Of a stretch of 29,914 nt of DNA, positions 24,192-29,914 are shown piece by piece. The position numbers and the translations under genes were made by a program. The DNA comes from a virus, in IMG/VR virus record IMGVR_UViG_3300008117_000229, positions 1 to 29,914 of that record. The stretch is one strand, 5' to 3'. A model generated the notes under the pieces. It searched no databases. It was not told where the DNA came from and saw only the letters and a program-made list of their open reading frames with translations. Numbering within the stretch: the stretch's first letter is position 1; every line of letters starts with the position of its first letter.

Positions 24192-24963
24192 ATTCGTACA
24201 TTCTTAATATGTGTTCTATTAAGTAATGTCGTTGAACATCTTTGTAGTCAAACTCACAAAGTTTAATACCATCAATACCCTTTGTTTTAATTCTGTGTTG
24301 TAAATCTAGTAAACCATTATCAAGTTTTTTTCTGTCTGTTTGTTCTATGTCTCCTGTGATAATAATTTTACTTCCTAAACCTATCCTAGTCAAAATCATC
24401 TTGATTTGATTCGGTGTGCAGTTCTGTGATTCATCAACAATAATAAAGCTATTTTTGAAATTTCTACCTCGACAAAATGCTAGGGGTGCTATTTCTATTA
24501 TTTGTTCTTCTAGCATGTGGGTTATTTCCTTAGCTGTATAATAATCACGAAGTACATCTAACAATGGTCTTGTCCAAGGTTCCATTTTAGCGTTTAAATC
24601 GCCTGGAAGAAAACCATGTTTTTCATCATCAACACTTACTGCTGGTCTTGTTAAAATGATTTTTTCAATTTCTTGATTTTTTAGAGCTTTTATAGCTGCT
24701 AGCATAGCTAGATATGTTTTGCCCGTACCGGCTGGACCAGAAGCTATTACTATGTCTGTATTAGGATTTAATAACTCTAAAACGTAGGTTTCTTGATTTG
24801 TTGTTTTTGGAATAAGTTGTATTACTTTACTTTTTTTGGGTCTGTAAGTGTCAAACTGTATTGTATTTGTTTCGTGTGTGTAAAACGTCTGATTTGAATT
24901 TTTTCTTGAATTTGTCATTTTTGTGTCTGCTTTACGTAAAGCACCTGTTTTTCTCTTGCTCAA
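24190..24963 (-). CDS. phoH: PhoH-like P-loop ATPase
   Basis: A 257-residue PhoH-family protein. It has Walker A GPAGTGKT (76-83), a conserved TRPAVSVDDEKHGFLPGDL stretch (105-123), Walker B FIIVDESQN (173-181) and ITGDIEQTD (202-210). The N-terminal 60 residues are basic and unstructured-looking. PhoH-like genes are frequent in marine phages and were first linked to phosphate stress; other work points to RNA helicase or nuclease-type activity. The start is TTG with AGGAG six bases upstream, and no nearby in-frame ATG fits better. It is transcribed against the flanking genes and shares the bidirectional terminator with the clamp-loader cluster. No convincing promoter was found. Confidence 0.9.
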   Translation of the reverse strand: MSKRKTGALRKADTKMTNSRKNSNQTFYTHETNTIQFDTYRPKKSKVIQLIPKTTNQETYVLELLNPNTDIVIASGPAGTGKTYLAMLAAIKALKNQEIEKIILTRPAVSVDDEKHGFLPGDLNAKMEPWTRPLLDVLRDYYTAKEITHMLEEQIIEIAPLAFCRGRNFKNSFIIVDESQNCTPNQIKMILTRIGLGSKIIITGDIEQTDRKKLDNGLLDLQHRIKTKGIDGIKLCEFDYKDVQRHYLIEHILRMYE

Positions 24964-24984
24964 GTTTTTCTCCTATAAATTACA

Positions 24985-25001
24985 TTGAGTTGACTACTCA
25001 A
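24985..25001. repeat. Inverted repeat in the phoH upstream region
   Basis: TTGAGT and ACTCAA form a perfect 6-bp inverted repeat with a 5-nt loop, ending 22 bases before the phoH start. It could form a hairpin in the phoH leader or be an operator. It is short, so chance is possible. Confidence 0.35.
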
Positions 25002-25059
25002 AAAATATTTAGAACTATTAAGGACAGTTAAAATGATACATTTTTTAGCTTGAAAAGAC

Positions 25060-25067
25060 GATAAATA
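25060..25067 (+). promoter_or_regulatory. Late promoter octamer in the phoH / 25130 gap
   Basis: GATAAATA, 63 nt upstream of the ATG at 25130. It sits between the halves of a GGACAG...CTGTCC inverted repeat (25022-25027 and 25073-25078). It may be a second promoter for the downstream gene. Confidence 0.45.
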
Positions 25068-25113
25068 TTATGCTGTCCAGTAAATATCCAAAAATCGTAT
25101 CCAGCACTTTATA

Positions 25114-25121
25114 GATAAATA
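25114..25121 (+). promoter_or_regulatory. Late promoter octamer immediately before the 25130 gene
   Basis: GATAAATA followed by C, only 9 nt before the ATG. The predicted start site would leave about 3 nt of leader and there is no Shine-Dalgarno, so a nearly leaderless late transcript is expected. Confidence 0.6.
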
Positions 25122-25129
25122 CTAGTACT

Positions 25130-25756
25130 ATGAAAAATTTACCTGCAAACGAGTTTTTTAACGATTTAGATTATCCCAGCATTATTGACACTATTCATGG
25201 TGTTTACACAAGTGACGGGTCAATGACTATTTTATTGGATTTTGAACGTGTTTTAGACGAAGCTGATTTGTATGCTTTTAAAAACTGGGATTTGGGTGAA
25301 TTAGTTGACGGTCCTGATATCAAAAAATACACGGTTACTTGTATTTTTATGTGGCCAGAAAAACTCATGCCTGACCCTAGAGGTGGGAAACGTCTTTTAG
25401 GGATAGGATGTTCTGTGCATTTTAAGAAAACTAAAATTGAAGTCCCTATTGAAATTAAGACCTCAAACGATTATAAACCAGGAACACATTATCCTAAAAT
25501 GATCGAAAGATCGGTTTGGTTAGTTAGAATAGAAATGCCTAAACAATTGATGAATGAAATTAAAGAGGGTTCTATTGATTTAGCAGATCAAACTATAGAC
25601 TTAGATGAGTTAGAGGAAGCCTACGAACAAGATTACGATAAAGATACTGAGCAGGATGATAGTTTAGATAATATGGACGCAATGGGTCCTGCACAAATGC
25701 CAATGCCGGGACCTGCAACACCTGCTGGCCCAGCAGCACCAGGAGCCCCAGTATGA
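25130..25756 (+). CDS. Unknown conserved-type phage protein with Pro/Ala-rich tail
   Basis: A 208-residue protein. The first 150 residues appear to be a folded beta-rich domain (SIIDTIHGVYTSDGSMTILLDFERVLDEADLYAFKNW, then KLMPDPRGGKRLLGIGC). An acidic linker follows (about 155-185) and then a Pro/Ala/Met-rich, disordered tail (MGPAQMPMPGPATPAGPAAP). I recognise the pattern from aquatic T4-like phages but know no function. It is coupled to the next gene (ATGA). Two late octamers upstream suggest late expression, so a virion or assembly role is plausible. Confidence 0.7.
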   Translation: MKNLPANEFFNDLDYPSIIDTIHGVYTSDGSMTILLDFERVLDEADLYAFKNWDLGELVDGPDIKKYTVTCIFMWPEKLMPDPRGGKRLLGIGCSVHFKKTKIEVPIEIKTSNDYKPGTHYPKMIERSVWLVRIEMPKQLMNEIKEGSIDLADQTIDLDELEEAYEQDYDKDTEQDDSLDNMDAMGPAQMPMPGPATPAGPAAPGAPV

Positions 25757-26289
25757 AGCAATTAAATGAAGGATTAGATTATAAAGATTTTGTGGGACAA
25801 ATTATACCTACATTGAGCATTGATGAATATGAAGCTAAAACAGGAAGTGACGATGAAACGGTAACACTTGCTTTTATCGTTAAGGGTAAACAGGCAAGTC
25901 AGGATTTAGCAAGTTGGTTTGAAAAAGGTTACGATTTTGTAATTGATGCTCAAATTAGCAAAGGCGAAATTAGGCGTGGTAGACATGTTGTATTTGTTGA
26001 AATGGAACGCAGAACTAAAGTTCCAGAAAGAATAATAGAAATGCTAGAAGATTTAACCACATTGTCATCACTCAAATTAGAGGATTGGACTATTCAGGTT
26101 AATGATATTGAAATTAGTGCTGATATAGAGGAATTAAAATCAAATATAATTTTATCCCCGCATCTTTATAGAGAATCCAAAGAATCGGATCTAAATGAAA
26201 TGCGTGAGTTATCTGGCTTAGAACCACATAAACTTTTTAAAGAACAAGATAAAGAAATAAAAGCATATAAAGCAATCGCTGGATTATAA
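25753..26289 (+). CDS. Unknown protein coupled to the 25130 gene
   Basis: A 178-residue alpha/beta protein. The N-terminus MKQLNEGLDYKDFV contains LNE|G, a possible prohead-protease-type site at residue 6. The central part alternates strands and helices (VTLAFIVKGK, DFVIDAQIS, HVVFVEMERRTK). The C-terminus ends in a charged helix with DLNEMRELSGLEPHKLF. No family was recognised. Start and upstream stop overlap by 4 bases, and the holin-like gene follows 12 nt later. Confidence 0.65.
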   Translation: MKQLNEGLDYKDFVGQIIPTLSIDEYEAKTGSDDETVTLAFIVKGKQASQDLASWFEKGYDFVIDAQISKGEIRRGRHVVFVEMERRTKVPERIIEMLEDLTTLSSLKLEDWTIQVNDIEISADIEELKSNIILSPHLYRESKESDLNEMRELSGLEPHKLFKEQDKEIKAYKAIAGL

Positions 26290-26301
26290 AAAGGAGCAAT
26301 T

Positions 26302-26790
26302 ATGGGAACAACTTTACTAGCAAAAAAAGCGGATCATGGAAACAATGCATTTGGTGGCGTATTCGGGGATGTACAAGCAGATTCAAATAGTTTTGGAGCA
26401 CCGCAACCAATGCAACAACCAATGATGCAACAATCAATGCAACAACCAATGATGCAACAAGGGGCAGCATCACAGCCAATGTATAACACACAGGCGGGTG
26501 ATAACGCAGCACAAGGTGCAGAGTTCGTAAAGAATGACAACACAGATTGGATCAACAAAAAATGGCGTCCAGTTATGGGTTGGGTATATATGGCAACATG
26601 TACAGCAGACTTTGTTGTATTCCCAGTATTATGGAGCATATTACAAACATTACAAGGTGGTCAAGTTACAAGTCAATGGCAACCATTGACACTACAAGGC
26701 GCAGGATTATATCACATTGCAATGGGCGCAGTTCTTGGTATCGCTGCTTATGGTCGTACAAAAGAAAAAGTAGCAGGAGCAGCAGGATAA
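26302..26790 (+). CDS. Holin-like membrane protein with Gln/Met-rich N-terminus
   Basis: A 162-residue protein. The first 80 residues are Gln/Met/Pro-rich and probably disordered. The C-terminal half holds NKKWRPVMGWVYMATCTADFVVFPVLWSIL (about 85-114) and LTLQGAGLYHIAMGAVLGIAAYGRTKEK (about 129-156). These match the layout of the 3-TM holin family first described for gene transfer agents: KRWRP, a membrane segment, a WxPLTLQG link, then a second membrane segment. A holin would release the GH19 endolysin encoded about 9 kb upstream. AAGGAG precedes the ATG. The N-terminal extension is unusual for a holin and could regulate timing. Confidence 0.75.
   Translation: MGTTLLAKKADHGNNAFGGVFGDVQADSNSFGAPQPMQQPMMQQSMQQPMMQQGAASQPMYNTQAGDNAAQGAEFVKNDNTDWINKKWRPVMGWVYMATCTADFVVFPVLWSILQTLQGGQVTSQWQPLTLQGAGLYHIAMGAVLGIAAYGRTKEKVAGAAG
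26408..26461 (+). repeat. Two 27-bp tandem repeats inside the holin-like gene
   Basis: Two adjacent 27-bp units (26408-26434 and 26435-26461) that differ only at the last base. They encode two copies of a QQPMMQQ-type peptide, a site prone to slippage. Confidence 0.85.
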
Positions 26791-26791
26791 C

Positions 26792-26799
26792 CATAAATA
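26792..26799 (+). promoter_or_regulatory. Possible late promoter octamer upstream of dnaJ-like gene
   Basis: CATAAATA, one base from the late consensus, 35 nt before the dnaJ-like ATG and just ahead of a sigma70-type promoter. The gene may be read both early and late. Confidence 0.45.
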
Positions 26800-26800
26800 T

Positions 26801-26828
26801 TTGATTATTAACAAAGGTATGTTATAAT
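26801..26828 (+). promoter_or_regulatory. Extended -10 sigma70-type promoter for dnaJ-clpA
   Basis: TTGATT (26801-26806), a 16-nt spacer, TATAAT (26823-26828) preceded by TGT (extended -10). The -10 ends 5 nt before the ATG, so the transcript should start at or next to the start codon. No Shine-Dalgarno is present. Confidence 0.75.
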
Positions 26829-26833
26829 CAATT

Positions 26834-27637
26834 ATGGACCATTACAATACATTAGGCGTTGATAGAAACGCCTCACAAGAAGAAATAAAACAAGCCTATA
26901 GGAGATTAGCAAATATTCATCACCCCGATAGGGGTGGTGATACAGCTAAGTTTCAAGAGATTCAATCGGCTTACGACACGCTATCTAATCCCCAAAAAAA
27001 AGCAGAATACGATATGCCTTCTCATGGTTTTCCAAATCAAGGAGGTTTTGGATTCACAGGATTTCCTGGGGGATTTAGTTTTCACACAGGTGGTATAAAC
27101 ATTGATGATATTTTTGGCCAGATGTTCGGACATCAACGTCATCATATGCCAACATACAAAACTATAGTTACATTAACATTGGAACAAGTTTACAGTGGTG
27201 GAGATCAAGTATTAAGTTTTGTTACAAATAATGGACCTCAAACTGTTAGGATTGATATTCCTAAAGGAGTTGAAAATGGTCATCAAATAAGATATGATAA
27301 TTTAATTCCCAATGCACATTTAATCGTTGAATTTCGTGTACATGATCATCAGAAATTTCAAAGAACTGGATTAACACTTATAAGTGAAATAGATGTAAGT
27401 GTTCTTGATTTAATTGTTGGTACAACGATAGATTTTGTGACAATATCAGGGAAAACATTTAATGTTTTAATAAAACCAAAAACACAACCTGGAACTACCC
27501 TGCGTGTAAATGGACAAGGATTGACAAATGGACATAGTACAGGAGACCAATTATTGTTGATTAAACCATTCGTACCTGATAAAATTGACAATGATATACT
27601 AATGAGTATTTTGCACTCTAAAAATAAAGGAAATTAA
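26834..27637 (+). CDS. DnaJ-like co-chaperone (zinc-finger-less, CbpA type)
   Basis: A 267-residue protein with a complete J domain (1-62) that includes the HPD motif (H30-P31-D32) needed to stimulate Hsp70 ATPase. It also has a Gly/Phe-rich linker (about 65-100) and a C-terminal substrate-binding region (about 105-260, with [27 protein letters not shown] and [10 protein letters not shown]). There is no CxxCxGxG zinc-finger module, so it is a type II J-protein. No Hsp70 gene is in the window, so it probably acts on the host DnaK. It lies directly upstream of a ClpA-like gene (1-nt gap), suggesting that substrates are handed from DnaJ/DnaK to the unfoldase. Confidence 0.92.
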   Translation: MDHYNTLGVDRNASQEEIKQAYRRLANIHHPDRGGDTAKFQEIQSAYDTLSNPQKKAEYDMPSHGFPNQGGFGFTGFPGGFSFHTGGINIDDIFGQMFGHQRHHMPTYKTIVTLTLEQVYSGGDQVLSFVTNNGPQTVRIDIPKGVENGHQIRYDNLIPNAHLIVEFRVHDHQKFQRTGLTLISEIDVSVLDLIVGTTIDFVTISGKTFNVLIKPKTQPGTTLRVNGQGLTNGHSTGDQLLLIKPFVPDKIDNDILMSILHSKNKGN

Positions 27638-27638
27638 A

Positions 27639-29912
27639 TTGAATAATTCTGTTGAAATTGAATCAATTATTGAACAATCTATTGTTTTGGCTAAAGAAAG
27701 AAACCACGAATATTGCACAGTGGAACATTTACTTTTAGCTTTAGTTAAACATGTACCCTTCAAAAAATGCTTAGAGCAGTTTGGGGCTGATGTAGAAAAT
27801 TTATCAAAAGAATTGTCTAACTATTTGGATAGTTTAAAATCTATTGAAGTTATAGTTGATCAGGGACAAGAAATACAACCTAAAAAAACAAATAGTTTAG
27901 AAAGAGTTATTAATCGTAGCGTGACACAGGTACTGTTCACTGGTAGAAAAAATGTGACTACAGTTGATCTTTATCTCAGTATTATGAATGAAAATAATAG
28001 TCATGCAAATTATTTCCTTTTAAAATATGGAATACTCAAAAACGAATTTCTTCCTCATTGGCAGAAAACTTACAAGGGTGCAGAATATTCTGGGAATCTC
28101 ACTGATAGCCAAGCAAACGAAATTCTTGATGAATATACGATAAATCTAACAAAGATGGCACAAGAGGGAAAACTTGAGCCACTAATTGGTCGCAGTACTG
28201 AACTTAATGATATCATTAATGTTCTTGCTAAACGCTTTAAATCTAATGTATTGATGGTAGGTGATCCGGGTGTTGGTAAGACAGCTATTGCAGAAGGTCT
28301 TGCTACTATGATTGTTGAGGATAATGTTCCTGAATTCTTAAAGAACCATGAACTATACAGTTTAGAAGTCGGTATGCTACTTGCGGGCAGTAAGTATCGT
28401 GGTGATTTTGAAGAAAAAATTAAAAACATTATTGATGCATTGAATACGAAAAAGAAAGCTATCCTTTTTATTGATGAAGCACATACAATGAAAGGCAGTG
28501 GTAACACCAATAATGGTAGTATTGATTTTGCAAGCATGATTAAGCCTGCAATTACTAAGGGCACATTAAAGATTATTGCAAGCACTACTTGGGAAGAGTA
28601 CTACGAAAGCTTTGAGAAGGATCGTGCATTGATGCGTAGATTCTATCGTGTTGGTATTGATGAGCCAAGTCACGATAGCACTATTCGTATCTTACGTGGA
28701 TTAAGTCAAAGACTAAATGATTTTCATAATGTAAAAATCTCAGAGGAAGCAATTGAGGCAAGTGTTGATTGTTCTTCACGTTACATCCATGATCGTAAGA
28801 ATCCAGATAAAAGTATTGACTTACTTGATGCAGCCTGCGCTAAGCAACGTGTATTAGAAAATAAGGAAGCAGAAATTACTAAAGAGCTTATCTACGAACA
28901 AGTTGAACGATTTACGGGTGTTCCTGCAGATAAACTTAGTAACGATTACAGTGATAGAATTAAAACTCTTGAGCAAAATGTAAAGGATAAACTTTATGGT
29001 CAAGATGATGCTGTAAACAAGGTTCTTGAAAGAATCTATGTTAGCTTTGCTGGTATTAATAACGAAACGAAACCAGTTGGTAGTTTCTTGTTCTTAGGTC
29101 CTACTGGTACTGGGAAAACTGAACTTGCTAAACTACTCAGCAAGAACCTTGACATGCCATTGCTCAAGTACGATATGAGTGAATATGGTGAGAAACATAG
29201 TGTCGCTAAACTAATTGGTGCACCTCCTGGCTATGTAGGATACGGTGAAGGTAATCTAGGTGGTGGTAAACTAATAAATGACTTAAGCAAGAACCCATAC
29301 TCTATTATGTTGTTTGATGAAGTCGAAAAAGCACACCATGAAGTTTTTGACATTTTCTTACAATTACTTGACGAAGGACGTGTTACGGGAAGTAACGGCA
29401 AAGAAGTAAATGCTAAAAATTGTATCATCATCATGACAAGTAATTTGGGTGCAAGTGATAGCGAACGTAATGCGATTGGCTTCGGAGCCCAAGAAAAAAC
29501 AGGCGAAGATGACAAAGCTATGAAAGAGTTTTTTAAACCTGAGTTTAGAAATCGACTTGATTTAGTATGCAAGTTTAACAAATTAGATTCACTTGCAATT
29601 AAGAAAATTGTTGTTAAATTTACGGAAGATTTAAAAAAGGCTTTGAAAAACACACACGATATTAATTTAAATTTAAGTGAACCTGTGGTTGATTACATTG
29701 CCGAAAAGGGGTACGATAGCAAAATGGGTGCTAGACCATTAGCACGTAAAATTGACGAGTGGATTAGAGTTCCATTATCTAAAAAAATTGTTTTTGAAAA
29801 TGTTAAAAATGCTAACGTATTTGCAATACTAAAAGGTGATGAAATTGAATTTACAGTAACGCCAAAAGTTACTGCATTTGTTGGATATGATGGAGTAATT
29901 ACAGTTGAATAA
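27639..29912 (+). CDS. ClpA-like AAA+ unfoldase with ClpP-docking IGF motif
   Basis: A complete 757-residue two-ring Clp ATPase (E. coli ClpA is 758). It has an N-domain (1 to about 145), D1 with Walker A GDPGVGKT (208-215), pore loop YRG (253-255) and Walker B ILFIDEAH (275-282), then D2 with Walker A GPTGTGKT (487-494), pore loop GYVG (531-534), Walker B IMLFDEVEK (556-564) and sensor-2 GAR (697-699). No long coiled-coil middle domain separates D1 from D2, so it is ClpA-like rather than ClpB. I613-G614-F615 sits in the ClpP-binding loop position (IGL in ClpA, IGF in ClpX). The start is TTG with AAAGGAAA upstream. No clpP is seen, so host ClpP would be the partner. Confidence 0.93.
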   Translation: MNNSVEIESIIEQSIVLAKERNHEYCTVEHLLLALVKHVPFKKCLEQFGADVENLSKELSNYLDSLKSIEVIVDQGQEIQPKKTNSLERVINRSVTQVLFTGRKNVTTVDLYLSIMNENNSHANYFLLKYGILKNEFLPHWQKTYKGAEYSGNLTDSQANEILDEYTINLTKMAQEGKLEPLIGRSTELNDIINVLAKRFKSNVLMVGDPGVGKTAIAEGLATMIVEDNVPEFLKNHELYSLEVGMLLAGSKYRGDFEEKIKNIIDALNTKKKAILFIDEAHTMKGSGNTNNGSIDFASMIKPAITKGTLKIIASTTWEEYYESFEKDRALMRRFYRVGIDEPSHDSTIRILRGLSQRLNDFHNVKISEEAIEASVDCSSRYIHDRKNPDKSIDLLDAACAKQRVLENKEAEITKELIYEQVERFTGVPADKLSNDYSDRIKTLEQNVKDKLYGQDDAVNKVLERIYVSFAGINNETKPVGSFLFLGPTGTGKTELAKLLSKNLDMPLLKYDMSEYGEKHSVAKLIGAPPGYVGYGEGNLGGGKLINDLSKNPYSIMLFDEVEKAHHEVFDIFLQLLDEGRVTGSNGKEVNAKNCIIIMTSNLGASDSERNAIGFGAQEKTGEDDKAMKEFFKPEFRNRLDLVCKFNKLDSLAIKKIVVKFTEDLKKALKNTHDINLNLSEPVVDYIAEKGYDSKMGARPLARKIDEWIRVPLSKKIVFENVKNANVFAILKGDEIEFTVTPKVTAFVGYDGVITVE

Positions 29913-29914
29913 TT

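Noticed and set aside
28070-29653. Minus-strand open frames of 171 and 140 codons inside the clp gene
   Set aside because: They lie antisense to conserved AAA+ motifs, which fixes the coding strand.
27639-29912. ClpB disaggregase
   Set aside because: No long coiled-coil middle domain between D1 and D2, ClpA-like length, and an IGF docking tripeptide in D2.
1-29914. tRNA genes, integrase or attachment sites
   Set aside because: No cloverleaf-like segment, GTTCRANYC arm in the right context, recombinase signature or flanking direct repeat was found by eye.

Overview
The window is a gene-dense, AT-rich piece of a T4-like contractile-tailed phage (myovirus). The evidence is a recognisable set of T4-type virion genes: a gp13-like neck protein, gp18 sheath, gp19 tail tube, gp4 head-completion nuclease and a gp16-like small terminase. 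There is also a gp44-type clamp loader, a gp31/GroES-like co-chaperonin, PhoH, a MazG-like enzyme and repeated T4-type late promoters (A/GATAAATA). The gene complement and low GC resemble T4-like phages of small-genome aquatic bacteria (SAR11- or OM43-type hosts, or relatives of cyanophages). That host assignment is inference from style, not something the sequence proves. No tRNA, integrase, attachment site or CRISPR array was seen, and there is no gene-free stretch longer than about 170 bases.

Layout. 1-824: three overlapping small genes (zinc-ribbon-like protein, unknown protein, MazG-like). 867-2204: an unusual single ORF joining a neck protein to a deoxynucleotide monophosphate kinase that has lost its P-loop. 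2201-2551 (minus): a small HNH-type protein. 2667-10256: sheath, tube, tube-like paralogue, an unknown protein, gp4-like nuclease, small terminase, a protein with a T4-internal-protein-like N-terminus, and a small membrane/coiled-coil protein. 10253-14470: a 1405-residue low-complexity virion protein with several prohead-protease-like sites, an AT-hook, an EF-hand and a Cys/His cluster, closed by a strong terminator. 14570-20585: repeat-rich fibre protein, GH19 endolysin, Ig-like-repeat protein and a second fibre-like protein. 20598-21451: two small unknown genes. 21490-24178: a cluster with its own sigma70-type promoter (DnaE-like fragment, unknown, GroES-like, unknown, clamp loader, unknown), ended by a bidirectional terminator facing PhoH (minus, 24190-24963). 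25130-26790: two unknown proteins and a holin-like protein. 26834-29912: DnaJ-like and ClpA-like proteins behind a second sigma70-type promoter.

How it works together. Virion and lysis genes sit behind late-promoter octamers. In five cases the octamer ends exactly 20 nt before the start codon. The replication/chaperone cluster and the DnaJ-Clp cluster instead carry extended -10 sigma70-like promoters placed so close to the ATG that the mRNAs should be leaderless. GroES-like, DnaJ-like and ClpA-like proteins together form a phage-encoded protein-folding and proteolysis set. The points most worth following up are the neck/kinase fusion, the capsid-targeting-like peptides in the two genes beside the terminase, the catalytic-residue-less DnaE fragment, and the leaderless promoters.
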